Shown here: piece by piece, positions 9,156 to 17,743 of the stretch | Layout of the letters: each line of letters starts with the position of its first letter | Numbering within the stretch: the stretch's first letter is position 1 | Assembly (NCBI RefSeq): GCF_041765605.1 | Contig: NZ_CP168900.1 | Coordinates: 1,008,001-1,072,000 of the forward strand | DNA length: 64,000 nucleotides | Source of the DNA: Listeria monocytogenes | Lineage (GTDB): Bacteria > Bacillota > Bacilli > Lactobacillales > Listeriaceae | Direction of reading: 5' to 3' | Notes under the pieces: model-generated | Database searches by the model: none | Told to the model about the DNA's origin: nothing | What the model saw: only the letters and a program-made list of their open reading frames with translations | Made by a program: the position numbers and the translations under genes

Positions 9156-9192
9156 TTTTTGAATAAAAAATCAGCCGAAATTCTCCTAGTTA

Positions 9193-9201
9193 TGCTATAC
9201 T
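9193..9201 (+). promoter_or_regulatory. Extended -10 promoter of prfC
   Basis: TATACT (9196-9201) is preceded by the TGn extension at 9193-9195; no good -35 hexamer sits 17 bases upstream. The start codon follows 36 bases later. Confidence 0.5.
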
Positions 9202-9236
9202 AATGGAATGTGAATGAATCTAGGAGGAAAATAACA

Positions 9237-10805
9237 ATGAGTCAAGATTTGCAAAAAGAAGTTGCTTCACGCAAAACGTTTGCGATTATTTCTCACCCGG
9301 ATGCTGGGAAAACGACGATTACGGAACAATTATTATTATTCGGTGGCGTTATCCGTTCAGCTGGGACTGTAAAGGGAAAGAAATCTGGCAAGTTTGCGAC
9401 AAGTGACTGGATGGAAATTGAAAAACAACGTGGTATCTCGGTAACGAGTTCTGTGATGCAGTTTGATTATAATGGTTCAAGAATTAATATTTTGGATACA
9501 CCGGGTCACTCGGATTTCAGTGAGGATACGTACCGGACATTGATGGCAGTGGATAGTGCGGTTATGGTTATCGATGCTGCGAAAGGGATTGAAGCCCAAA
9601 CGCTAAAACTTTTCAAAGTTTGTCGAATGCGCGGAATTCCAATTTTTACTTTTATTAACAAAATGGACCGTCAAGGGAAAATGCCGCTTGAATTACTTGC
9701 TGAATTAGAAGAAGTTCTTGGCATTGAATCGTATCCAATGAACTGGCCAATTGGTATGGGGAAAGAGCTTGCTGGGCTTTATGACCGTTATCATCGTGTG
9801 ATTGAGCAATATCGCTCGGAAGAAGATGAGCGTTTCTTACCACTTGGTGAAGATGGTGATTTGAAAGAAGCTCATGCTATTCAAAAATCACTTTATTATG
9901 ATCAAGCATTGGAAGAAATTATGTTACTTGATGAGGCTGGAAATGATTTTAGCCGGGAACGTATTATTGCCGGTGAACAAACACCAGTATTCTTTGGAAG
10001 TGCCTTAACTAACTTTGGTGTAGAAACTTTCTTACGTACATTTGTTGATTTTGCGCCATCTCCTTCAAGTCATGAATCAAATGAAGGCGTGATTGAAGCT
10101 GACAATCCGAAGTTCTCTGGCTTTATTTTTAAAATCCAAGCGAATATGAATCCTGCTCACCGTGACCGGATTGCCTTTATTCGAATTTGTTCAGGCGAAT
10201 TTGAACGCGGCATGAATGTTACGTTAACGCGAACAGGGAAAAGTATGAAGCTCGCTAACTCAACGCAGTTTATGGCGGATGACCGGGAAACTGTTAATCG
10301 TGCGGTAGCTGGTGATATTATCGGTTTGTACGACACGGGTAATTACCAAATTGGCGATACGATTACTAATGGAAGTAAAAAACTCGAATTTGAAAAACTT
10401 CCGCAGTTTACACCAGAATTATTTATGCGTGTTTATGCGAAAAATGTTATGAAACAAAAGCATTTTCATAAAGGCGTCGAGCAACTTGTTCAAGAAGGTG
10501 CGATTCAATTATTTAAAACGTGGCGTACGGAAGAATACATTATTGGGGCTGTTGGTCAGTTGCAATTTGAAGTATTCGAACACAGAATGCGCGGCGAGTA
10601 TAATTCAGAAATTCGGATGGAACCAATCGGCAAAAAAATCGCTCGTTGGGTCAAAGAAGAAGATGCGGATGAAAAACTATCCACAGCTCGAAGCATGCTC
10701 GTAAAAGACCGCTTCGACCAACCGTTATTCTTATTCGAAAATGAATTCGCGATTAATTGGTTTAATGATAAAAATCCAGATATCGAATTAACTTCATTAC
10801 TATAA
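9237..10805 (+). CDS. prfC: Peptide chain release factor 3
   Basis: A 522-residue translational GTPase, normal RF3 length. It shows G1 (SHPDAGKTT), G3 (DTPGHSDF), G4 (FINKMDR) and the RF3-typical end of the G domain, with the C-terminal EF-G-like domains. It promotes release of RF1/RF2 after termination. An in-frame ATG exists at 9210, but I chose 9237 because TAGGAGGAAA is correctly placed only for that start and the family N-terminus begins MSQDLQKEV-like. It is monocistronic, with a terminator after it. Confidence 0.95.
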   Translation: MSQDLQKEVASRKTFAIISHPDAGKTTITEQLLLFGGVIRSAGTVKGKKSGKFATSDWMEIEKQRGISVTSSVMQFDYNGSRINILDTPGHSDFSEDTYRTLMAVDSAVMVIDAAKGIEAQTLKLFKVCRMRGIPIFTFINKMDRQGKMPLELLAELEEVLGIESYPMNWPIGMGKELAGLYDRYHRVIEQYRSEEDERFLPLGEDGDLKEAHAIQKSLYYDQALEEIMLLDEAGNDFSRERIIAGEQTPVFFGSALTNFGVETFLRTFVDFAPSPSSHESNEGVIEADNPKFSGFIFKIQANMNPAHRDRIAFIRICSGEFERGMNVTLTRTGKSMKLANSTQFMADDRETVNRAVAGDIIGLYDTGNYQIGDTITNGSKKLEFEKLPQFTPELFMRVYAKNVMKQKHFHKGVEQLVQEGAIQLFKTWRTEEYIIGAVGQLQFEVFEHRMRGEYNSEIRMEPIGKKIARWVKEEDADEKLSTARSMLVKDRFDQPLFLFENEFAINWFNDKNPDIELTSLL

Positions 10806-10811
10806 TAGCTG

Positions 10812-10848
10812 CAACCTATTTGTACTTTCGCAAATAGGTTGTTTTTTT
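10812..10848 (+). terminator. Terminator after prfC
   Basis: The stem CAACCTATTTG/CAAATAGGTTG is followed by a run of seven T. Confidence 0.92.
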
Positions 10849-10850
10849 GC

Positions 10851-10895
10851 TTGACAATTTTTCGAAACGCGCTATAATTAGTTAGAATTCTAATT
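10851..10895 (+). promoter_or_regulatory. marR promoter with palindromic operator
   Basis: The -35 box TTGACA (10851-10856) and -10 box TATAAT (10873-10878) have a 16-base spacer. Immediately downstream lies the palindrome TTAGAATTCTAA (10882-10893), which continues imperfectly on both sides. A near-copy lies between this gene and the MATE gene. Confidence 0.8.
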
Positions 10896-10912
10896 AATAA
10901 GGAGGAATACTC

Positions 10913-11338
10913 GTGAGAAGAGAGAAGACGATGGATACGTTAATCCGTTCGATTATGATTAAATCCAAACGGAAAATGGACGCAAAAGTAGCTCAATTTG
11001 GGCTGACAACTCAACAAGCTAGAGTTCTAGGGTTTTTAAATGATAATGCGGCAAATGAAATTATCCAAAAAGATCTTCAGCGAATCTTCCAAACGCGTGG
11101 CGCAAGTATCACTAGCCTCATTCAAGGACTCGAGAAAAAAGAATTAATTTCACGCAAACCAAGCATTCGAGACGGCAGAGAAAAAGTGGTCACTTTAACT
11201 GAAGAAGGTAAACGAATAGTGGACGAATTTAATGAATCCTTCCCGCGTGAAGATGATAAAGCGAAAAAAATCCTTTCCGCTGACGAGTATAAAATCTTTA
11301 TTGATCTACTTAGTAAAATTGACGACAATACGGAATAA
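10913..11338 (+). CDS. MarR family transcriptional regulator
   Basis: A 141-residue winged-helix repressor: LTTQQARVLGFLNDN (helix 2), then RIFQTRGASITSLIQGLEKKELISRKPSIRDGREKVVTLTEEGKRIVDEF, with the recognition helix and wing typical of MarR. It starts at GTG with AAGGAGGA upstream. An operator-like palindrome lies at its promoter and another just before the MATE exporter gene 52 bases downstream, so it likely represses both itself and the exporter and releases DNA on binding a small ligand. The ligand is unknown. Confidence 0.9.
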   Translation: MRREKTMDTLIRSIMIKSKRKMDAKVAQFGLTTQQARVLGFLNDNAANEIIQKDLQRIFQTRGASITSLIQGLEKKELISRKPSIRDGREKVVTLTEEGKRIVDEFNESFPREDDKAKKILSADEYKIFIDLLSKIDDNTE

Positions 11339-11354
11339 AAAAATTTAACTATAT

Positions 11355-11370
11355 AGTTAGAATTCTAACT
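11355..11370. promoter_or_regulatory. Second MarR operator, before the MATE gene
   Basis: AGTTAGAATTCTAACT is a perfect 16-base palindrome and shares the core TTAGAATTCTAA with the site at 10882. It lies 20 bases before the MATE start codon. Confidence 0.75.
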
Positions 11371-11390
11371 AATTTTGAGGGGGAACCAAA

Positions 11391-12752
11391 ATGAAACACT
11401 CAGATAATTATTATTTAACAAAAGCGAGCATTCCTAAAGCGATAGCACATTTATCGATTCCGATGATGCTTGGAATGTCTGTAGGGGTCATATATAACAT
11501 TATCAATGCATTCTTTATAGGCTTGTTGCATGATACGTCGATGTTAACCGCCGTGACACTTGGATTACCGATGTTCACCGTTTTGATGGCAATTGGTAAT
11601 ATGTTTGGAGTCGGTGGCGGAACGTATATTTCTCGCTTACTTGGGAAAGAAGAGGGAATAAAGGCGAAACAAGTATCCGCCTTTGTTTTATATGGAAGTT
11701 TAGCATTAGGAATTATCTGCGCGGTTTTGCTTGGCTTTTTGATTAATCCAGTTACTCATTTTCTTGGGGCAGATGCAACGAGCTTTTTACACACGAAAAA
11801 TTATACATTGGTGCTTTTAATTTGTAGCCCGTTTATTATCGCGAATTTTGCTTTAGAACAGGTAGTTCGGGCTGAGGGAGCTTCGCGGGTTTCTATGAAC
11901 GGAATGATAATTGCTACAGTTGTTAATTTAGTATTTGATCCATTACTTATTTTGTATTTTGATTTTAATGTGGTGGGGGCCGCAGTTTCGGTAGGATTAG
12001 CAAGTTTATTTTCGCTGATTTACTATGCTTGGTATTTAGAGAAGAAAAGTGATTATTTATCGATTCGTTTTAAATGGTTTAAAGCAACAAAAGAAATCGT
12101 TCAAAATGTGTTTAAAATTGGTGTTTCAGAGTTGCTCTTATCGTTATTCCTCATTGTGACAACGCTCGTTTTAAATCATTATTCGATGATTTACGGGGAA
12201 GGAGTAGTTGCAGGTTTTGGCGTGGCGCTTCGGGTGGTGCAGCTCCCTGAATTTATTTGTATGGGACTTTACATGGGGATTATTCCACTGTTAGCTTATA
12301 ATTACGGTTCGGGTAATATTGCGCGGTTTGAAAAAGCAATACGGGCTACTGCCATTAGTATCGGGCTTATTGTGCTTCTCCTTTCGAGTCTGGTATTCAT
12401 CTTCCGTTTCCAAGTGATGCATCTATTTAGTGACAGTCAAAGTGTGATAACGCTTGGTGTTCATATTATGGTTGCAATGCTGATATCTTCTCTTTTCAGT
12501 GGATTTACGGGGCTGTTTACGAGTACTTTTCAAGCGATTGGGAAAGCGATTCCGGCTACGATTATGTCTGTTTCACAAGGCATCATTTTTATTCCAGTCA
12601 TCATTTTAGGACAACATTATTTCGGACTTATGGGCGTGATTTGGTCCTTGACGGCTACTGAAATTCTTACGTGCATAATCGGTATGACGCTATTCACAAT
12701 CCATAATATTAAAATAGCTAGTAGCGCAAAAACGAAAGACTTAGCCGTTTAA
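11391..12752 (+). CDS. MATE family multidrug efflux transporter
   Basis: A 453-residue transporter with twelve predicted membrane segments arranged as two six-helix halves. The N-terminal region ASIPKAIAHLSIPMMLGMSVGVIYNIINAFFIGLL and the repeat-start motif FKIGVSELLLSLFLIVTTLVLNHY in the second half are MATE-like (DinF/NorM superfamily). It should expel cationic drugs using a Na+ or H+ gradient. It is in one unit with the MarR gene; the operator at 11355 may allow separate control. No convincing terminator separates it from the next promoter. Confidence 0.9.
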   Translation: MKHSDNYYLTKASIPKAIAHLSIPMMLGMSVGVIYNIINAFFIGLLHDTSMLTAVTLGLPMFTVLMAIGNMFGVGGGTYISRLLGKEEGIKAKQVSAFVLYGSLALGIICAVLLGFLINPVTHFLGADATSFLHTKNYTLVLLICSPFIIANFALEQVVRAEGASRVSMNGMIIATVVNLVFDPLLILYFDFNVVGAAVSVGLASLFSLIYYAWYLEKKSDYLSIRFKWFKATKEIVQNVFKIGVSELLLSLFLIVTTLVLNHYSMIYGEGVVAGFGVALRVVQLPEFICMGLYMGIIPLLAYNYGSGNIARFEKAIRATAISIGLIVLLLSSLVFIFRFQVMHLFSDSQSVITLGVHIMVAMLISSLFSGFTGLFTSTFQAIGKAIPATIMSVSQGIIFIPVIILGQHYFGLMGVIWSLTATEILTCIIGMTLFTIHNIKIASSAKTKDLAV

Positions 12753-12773
12753 AAAGTTTGTGAGAAAAATTAG

Positions 12774-12803
12774 TTGACGAGAAGTTCTATATTATGGTAT
12801 TAT
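12774..12803 (+). promoter_or_regulatory. Promoter of the Mn riboswitch-terC transcript
   Basis: TTGACG (12774-12779) and TATTAT (12798-12803) are separated by 18 bases. The RNA would start about 20 bases before the riboswitch. Confidence 0.6.
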
Positions 12804-12825
12804 TCTCTAGGTAATCATATATCGT

Positions 12826-12976
12826 TCTTTGACAAATGTCAGAGGGGAGTAGCGCTGATTAGCTTTTTAATCAGGATAAAGTCGTCATTACATGATAGAG
12901 ATATCATCGGTTTTATCACATTTAATTTTAAATGTTAGCGAGACCTTTGCCTTTACGGGCAGGTCTCGCTTTTTTG
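12826..12976 (+). ncRNA. yybP-ykoY (manganese) riboswitch
   Basis: Both conserved Mn-binding elements are present: GGGGAGTAG at 12844-12852 (L1) and GAGACCTTTGCC at 12940-12951 (L3). Between them are a CTGATT/AATCAG hairpin, a GATAAA/TTTATC stem enclosing another hairpin, and ACATTTAA/TTAAATGT. The L3-bearing stem AGCGAGACC/GGTCTCGCT ends at 12970 and is followed by six T, so it also has the form of an intrinsic terminator. Members of this class usually turn on TerC-type or P-type Mn exporter genes when Mn is high, and the next gene is terC. Boundaries are approximate. Confidence 0.9.
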
Positions 12977-13033
12977 TTTCTTCAAAATAGGAGATCTTTG
13001 ACATTTTAATAGAACAAAGGAGGAAAAGAATTA

Positions 13034-13801
13034 GTGGATACAGCAATGATTTTAGAGTACGGTTGGGTGTTACTTGTCCTAATCGGTCTTGAGGGGATTT
13101 TAGCGGCAGATAATGCAGTGGTTATGGCTGTTATGGTCAAACATCTCCCAGATAAACAACAGAAAAAAGCGTTATTTTACGGATTGATGGGTGCCTTTGT
13201 TTTCCGTTTTGGCGCATTGTTCTTAATTTCCTTTTTGGCAAATGTTTGGCAAGTTCAAGCGCTAGGTGCCGCATATTTACTTTATATTGCGATTAGTCAT
13301 ATTTGGAAACATGCCAAAGGGAAAGACGGAGAAAAAGAAAAGAAAGAAAAAGCTGGCTCTGGTTTTTGGATGACTGTTTTAAAAGTAGAGATTGCAGATA
13401 TAGCGTTTGCGATTGATTCCATGCTTGCGGCAGTAGCCCTTGCCATTACTCTTCCAGAAACAGGATGGGGACACATTGGGGGAATTGATACTGGCCAATT
13501 TGCGATTATGTTCTTAGGTGGACTTGTCGGTCTAATCATTATCCGTTTTGCAGCAACACAATTTGTTAAATTACTAAAAAGTTATCCAAGTCTCGAAACA
13601 GCCGCATTTTTAATTGTTGGTTGGGTAGGCGTGAAGCTAGTTATTTATACATTAGCACATCCTAGTCTTGGGGTAATTCCACACAGTTTCCCTGAGTCAA
13701 CGCTTTGGAAATTAATTTTCTGGGGTGTCATGATTCTTATTATTCTATGGGGCTGGTTCGTTTCCTATCGTAGTAAGAAAAAAGCAGAAACAACTAAATA
13801 A
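13034..13801 (+). CDS. TerC family integral membrane protein, first copy
   Basis: A 255-residue TerC protein with about seven membrane segments. Signature acidic motifs in the membrane are EGILAADNAVVMAVMVKHLP (near residues 20-40) and EIADIAFAIDSMLAA (near 120), thought to bind metal. In Bacillus the relatives YceF and YkoY help export Mn or load it onto secreted enzymes; the Mn riboswitch upstream supports a Mn role here. It starts at GTG after AAAGGAGG. A second copy follows after a terminator. Confidence 0.9.
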   Translation: MDTAMILEYGWVLLVLIGLEGILAADNAVVMAVMVKHLPDKQQKKALFYGLMGAFVFRFGALFLISFLANVWQVQALGAAYLLYIAISHIWKHAKGKDGEKEKKEKAGSGFWMTVLKVEIADIAFAIDSMLAAVALAITLPETGWGHIGGIDTGQFAIMFLGGLVGLIIIRFAATQFVKLLKSYPSLETAAFLIVGWVGVKLVIYTLAHPSLGVIPHSFPESTLWKLIFWGVMILIILWGWFVSYRSKKKAETTK

Positions 13802-13811
13802 TTTCTAATAG

Positions 13812-13843
13812 ACCAGAAGTGCATATTTGTACTTCTGGTTTTA
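13812..13843 (+). terminator. Terminator between the two terC genes
   Basis: The stem ACCAGAAGT/ACTTCTGGT has a 10-base loop and a short T run broken by A (TTTTACAT), so it is a weak to moderate terminator. Confidence 0.6.
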
Positions 13844-13903
13844 CATACAACCAGATGCTGAAAACATAATTTTATGATAGAGTAGAAGGATGGTGAATGA
13901 GGA

Positions 13904-14671
13904 ATGGATGTTTCTATTTGGGGCGAATACGCGTTAGTTTTCCTTGTTTTAGTAGTACTAGAAGGAATTCTATCAGCGGACAACGCCGTAGTTATGGCAG
14001 TTATTGTTAAAGGTCTACCGCACGATAAGCAACGAAAAGCCTTATTTTATGGGTTAGTTGGGGCTTTTGTTTTCCGTTTTGTGGCATTATTTTTAATTTC
14101 ATTTTTAGTAAAAATTTGGGAAATACAAGCTATCGGCGCGGTTTATTTATTGTACTTAGCAATTAAGCACATGTGGCGCCTTAAAAAAGGCAAGCAAGAA
14201 GAAGTCAAAGAAACATCAGAAGCCAAATCAACTTCCTTTTGGGGTGTAGTAGCACGTGTGGAATTGACGGATATAGCTTTTGCTCTGGATTCCATGTTAG
14301 CTGCAGCGGCATTAGTTGTTACTTTGCCAGATTTAGGGGATTTTGATATTGGGGGAATGAACGGTGGGCAATTTATCGTGATGTTCCTTGGTGGTATCGC
14401 AGGACTTGTTGTAATTCGTTTTGCAGCCACACAGGTGGTTAAATTATTAGAGCGTTACCCTACACTTGAAACAGCAGCGTTTTTAATTGTTGGTTGGGTT
14501 GGTGTGAAAATGGCGGTTCTAACGCTAGCACATCCATCTGTAGCAATTATTCCAGAAGATTTTCCAGATTCAGCCGTTTGGAAGCTGACATTCTGGTCGG
14601 TTATGATAATAATAGGTTTGGGTGGTTATATCATTGCGAGAAAAAAAGAGAAGAAAACCAAAAGAGTTTGA
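13904..14671 (+). CDS. TerC family integral membrane protein, second copy
   Basis: A second 255-residue TerC protein, clearly paralogous to the first along its whole length. The same motifs are present (EGILSADNAVVMAVIVKGLP and ELTDIAFALDSMLAA). It has no riboswitch of its own and sits after a weak terminator. GAGG almost touches the ATG, but this is the only in-frame start matching the paralogue. Its last 50 bases overlap the frame of the potassium channel gene, suggesting coupled expression. The role is inferred to be Mn export or metal loading of exported proteins. Confidence 0.88.
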   Translation: MDVSIWGEYALVFLVLVVLEGILSADNAVVMAVIVKGLPHDKQRKALFYGLVGAFVFRFVALFLISFLVKIWEIQAIGAVYLLYLAIKHMWRLKKGKQEEVKETSEAKSTSFWGVVARVELTDIAFALDSMLAAAALVVTLPDLGDFDIGGMNGGQFIVMFLGGIAGLVVIRFAATQVVKLLERYPTLETAAFLIVGWVGVKMAVLTLAHPSVAIIPEDFPDSAVWKLTFWSVMIIIGLGGYIIARKKEKKTKRV

Positions 14672-16049
14672 ATATGATCAGGAAGTAAAACTACGCAGAA
14701 GATTAAAGCTTGTTTTAGCACGCATGACGCCCGTTCAAGTGATTATTGCGTATTATTTTCTGGCAGTGACGATTTCTACTATCGTATTAAGCTTGCCATT
14801 TACGTTACAAAAAGGGGTAAAGGTATCGTTTATTGATACACTTTTTACGGCGGCGAGTTCAGTTAGTGTAACAGGATTAACGACAGTAGATGTAAGTCAG
14901 ACGTATAGCACGGCCGGTATTTGGGTATTGATGGCGATTTTCCAAATTGGTGGACTCGGTGTTATGATGATTAGTACGTTTTTCTATTTAATTTTAAAAA
15001 GACGAATTGGATTGAAACAACGCCAGTTAATTATGACAGATACTAACCAATTTACAATGAGCGGGATGGTTCGGATGCTTCGTGAGATTCTAGTGCTTAT
15101 TTTCGGTATTGAGTTAATCGGGGCCTTGATTTTGGGAATTTACTTTATTCCACTTTATCCGAATTTTTGGGACGCAATGTTCCAAGGATTATACAATTCC
15201 GTTTCACTCGTGACCAATGCGGGCGTTGATATCACAGGTAAATCGTTAATGCCATTCGCCAATGATTATTTTGTTCAATTTATTTCGATTCTGTTAATCA
15301 TTGCAGGTGCGATTGGTTTCCCAGTATTACTTGAAACGCGGAGATTTTTATTTGAGAAAAATACGTTAATTCCGTTTCGCTTTTCCCTTTTTGTCAAAGT
15401 GACGACGCTAACTTATTTTGTGCTTTTAATTGTTGGTGGGCTGCTCATTTGGCTGTTTGAATATCAACATTTCTTTAGTGGGAAAAGTTGGGATTTCGGG
15501 TTCTTTAATTCGATGTTCTTATCTGCAACATCACGAAGCGCAGGCTTACAAACGATTGATAGTGGGGCATTGTCAATCTCTACGTTGTTGCTCGTTTCCT
15601 TCTTAATGTTTATTGGAGCATCGCCAAGTTCAGTTGGTGGTGGGATTCGAACGACAACTTTTGCGATTACGATTTTATTCATTTATTCGGTTATTCGCGG
15701 TCGAAAGCATGTGTACATTTTTGGTCGGGAATTGCATCAAGAAGACGTGCGGAAGTCACTCGCGGTCACGTTAGTAGCAGGGTTTTTGAGTATATCGGCC
15801 ATAGTCGTTTTAATGCAAACAGAGACCGCCTCGTTAATTGCCGTCATTTTTGAAGTCTTTTCGGCGTTTGGTACTACAGGGCTTTCTGTAGGGTTGACAC
15901 CAGATTTATCTACGCCGGGTAAAATTATTATTATTGCATTAATGTTTATTGGGCGCGTTGGTATTATGTACTCAATGCTAAGTTTAAGAAATAAAAATCA
16001 ACCTAAAAATGCGATTCGTTTACCAAAAGAGAAAATTATTACAGGTTAA
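14622..16049 (+). CDS. ktrD: Potassium channel subunit, KtrB/KtrD family
   Basis: A Trk/Ktr/HKT-family K+ translocating subunit with four M1-P-M2 repeats; selectivity-filter glycines lie in SSVSVTGLTTVD, SLVTNAGVDITG, SATSRSAGLQTID and SAFGTTGLSVGL. It should work with the cytosolic RCK partner KtrC (encoded at 43.0 kb). The start is uncertain: the open frame allows GTG at 14622, TTG at 14634 or ATG at 14724, none with a good ribosome site, while an ATG at 14674 is one frame off. Family length (about 450) fits a start near 14674. The gene symbol follows my recollection that L. monocytogenes KtrD lies at this locus. Confidence 0.85.
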   Translation: MVISLREKKRRKPKEFEYDQEVKLRRRLKLVLARMTPVQVIIAYYFLAVTISTIVLSLPFTLQKGVKVSFIDTLFTAASSVSVTGLTTVDVSQTYSTAGIWVLMAIFQIGGLGVMMISTFFYLILKRRIGLKQRQLIMTDTNQFTMSGMVRMLREILVLIFGIELIGALILGIYFIPLYPNFWDAMFQGLYNSVSLVTNAGVDITGKSLMPFANDYFVQFISILLIIAGAIGFPVLLETRRFLFEKNTLIPFRFSLFVKVTTLTYFVLLIVGGLLIWLFEYQHFFSGKSWDFGFFNSMFLSATSRSAGLQTIDSGALSISTLLLVSFLMFIGASPSSVGGGIRTTTFAITILFIYSVIRGRKHVYIFGRELHQEDVRKSLAVTLVAGFLSISAIVVLMQTETASLIAVIFEVFSAFGTTGLSVGLTPDLSTPGKIIIIALMFIGRVGIMYSMLSLRNKNQPKNAIRLPKEKIITG

Positions 16050-16052
16050 TAT

Positions 16053-16085
16053 AAAAGCCATTCTGATTGCAGAATGGCTTTTTTG
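16053..16085 (+). terminator. Terminator after ktrD
   Basis: The stem AAAGCCATTCTG/CAGAATGGCTTT has a 4-base loop and a T run. Confidence 0.92.
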
Positions 16086-16091
16086 TCCATG

Positions 16092-16124
16092 AAAAAACCT
16101 CTTGATCAAAGTGACCAAGAGGTG
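16092..16124 (-). terminator. Terminator after the DUF4064 gene
   Basis: Read on the minus strand, CACCTCTTG pairs with CAAGAGGT around a loop and is followed by six T. Confidence 0.85.
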
Positions 16125-16128
16125 ATTT

Positions 16129-16497
16129 TTAATATTTTGATTTTGGAACGGGGCGTCTGAAAATACCCATTAAACCAGTTAAAGTGATTAAGATTCCGGA
16201 GATAATCCAAGCAGTTCCGATAACGAAGAAGAGCACGATACCGATAATTACTAAGATAACACCCCAACCACGTGGAGCTGATTTGATTAGAAGGGAAGCA
16301 ATTAATGCAACTACAGATGCGATTAATGTAATCCACCCTAGATTTGCTAACTCGTTACCTAATTCACCAGGTAAATAAGTAAATGTTTGTATATAATCTG
16401 TGACTGAATCTCCATAATTAATAATCCAAAAGCCAACTAGAACCCCAATGATAGAGCCAATTAATCCGATAATAATTTCTGGTTTTCTTGAACCCAT
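16129..16497 (-). CDS. DUF4064 small membrane protein
   Basis: A 122-residue protein with three predicted membrane segments (about residues 9-27, 49-67 and 78-110) and a basic tail, matching the DUF4064 family of unknown function. An AAAAAGGAGG site lies upstream. It follows the acyltransferase gene by 29 bases on the same strand, so the two form an operon. From memory, its EGD-e counterpart (lmo0994) responds to stress; that is not visible here. Confidence 0.7.
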   Translation of the reverse strand: MGSRKPEIIIGLIGSIIGVLVGFWIINYGDSVTDYIQTFTYLPGELGNELANLGWITLIASVVALIASLLIKSAPRGWGVILVIIGIVLFFVIGTAWIISGILITLTGLMGIFRRPVPKSKY

Positions 16498-16526
16498 AAT
16501 ACAACCTCCTTTTTCTATCTATACGT

Positions 16527-17558
16527 TTAATAACTTTCCCGTTTTGTTAAGCGGCTAAACACATCTCGCAGCATCGATACCCTCAGTTCGATTACCGGTT
16601 GAACGAATATTTTCACCAATCGACTTGATAATAATACCGTTAAAACAAAAGTAATGACGAATAGTAGTAAAAATGTCGACGGGCTATATTGAAAGTCAGT
16701 CTGGCCACCTTCACGAAAAAACTTAATAAAGAAGCCATGTAACAAATAAACATATAACGTATTTTTACCCCATTTAGTGAAAAATAACCTCTTTCTAGGA
16801 ATAAAACTGAAAAAAGCTGCAATCGAACCAAAGCTAATCAAATAGACAAGTGCGCGAATGAATAGCCCTAGCGACTTAACTTCCACAAAGTTTGCATAAG
16901 GCTTAGAACCTAAAAACCACTTATCATTTAAGTTAGGATGAAGCGTGATAAAGGATAAAAGTAAAACAATGAAAATTCCACCAAGAATCATAGCAAAATG
17001 GGTTTTAAGATAGTAAAAATGTTCTTTCTTTAGAAAATAACCAACTAAGAAAAATGGGAAAAATACAAGTGTCCGAGATAAACTCAAATAACCCCCAATA
17101 ATATCAAAATATCCAGCTACTAACCCAATAAAAAGAGCAATACTTATCGACTTCCACGGCTTAATTTTTGCAAAAACAAAAAGCATTAAATTCCAGAAAA
17201 ACAAACTAAGTAAAAACCAAAGTGACCACTCTGGATCAAGTAGTTTAATAGAAAGGCTGTCTTTACTTAAAAGAAAATAATAAAAAATACTATATATTAG
17301 CTGAAAAAACACATAAGGTAAAATGAGCTTTTTCATCGTCTTTTTTAAATAACCAGGCTTACCAAAACTTTTAGCGAAAAATCCGGATATTAGCACAAAA
17401 GCAGGCATGTGAAACGTGTAGATATAAATATAAAGCACACGTACACCCGCATAATCCGCGATAAATGTTTGGAGAAAATGCCCGAAAACTACTAGAAAAA
17501 TTAGAATAAACTTGGCATTGTCGAAATAACTTTCCCGCTTTAAGGCGGTTTGTTCCAT
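16527..17558 (-). CDS. Membrane acyltransferase, acyltransferase_3 family
   Basis: A 343-residue polytopic protein with about ten membrane helices. The N-terminus RESYFDNAKFILIFLVVFGHFLQTF carries the FD.a.Kf.li..Vv.gH pattern of the family, with His at about residue 22 as the likely catalytic position. Relatives O-acylate exported sugars or polymers. It has no extracellular SGNH domain, unlike OatA-type peptidoglycan O-acetyltransferases, so it probably acts alone on a small lipid-linked or polysaccharide substrate. It begins the two-gene unit with DUF4064; AAAGGA lies upstream of the ATG. The substrate is unknown. Confidence 0.8.
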   Translation of the reverse strand: MEQTALKRESYFDNAKFILIFLVVFGHFLQTFIADYAGVRVLYIYIYTFHMPAFVLISGFFAKSFGKPGYLKKTMKKLILPYVFFQLIYSIFYYFLLSKDSLSIKLLDPEWSLWFLLSLFFWNLMLFVFAKIKPWKSISIALFIGLVAGYFDIIGGYLSLSRTLVFFPFFLVGYFLKKEHFYYLKTHFAMILGGIFIVLLLSFITLHPNLNDKWFLGSKPYANFVEVKSLGLFIRALVYLISFGSIAAFFSFIPRKRLFFTKWGKNTLYVYLLHGFFIKFFREGGQTDFQYSPSTFLLLFVITFVLTVLLSSRLVKIFVQPVIELRVSMLRDVFSRLTKRESY

Positions 17559-17743
17559 AAAAAACAGTCCTTTCTATTCTATGTTGATAAACTATTGTTT
17601 ATTTTACCCTAAATTCTGTAACGCTTATCCAACAGTTAAGTAACAAAAAGTATCAAATATTAACAGGGCATGACAGCTAGTTGCGAATGGAAGAGGGACG
17701 TGCTATCTTTAAAATAATAACTTGAGGGGAGAGGAGCGACAGA

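Noticed and set aside
17590-17640. Sigma-B-like promoter before the acyltransferase-DUF4064 unit
   Set aside because: GGGTAA is present on the minus strand, but no GTTT-type -35 box lies at the required spacing.
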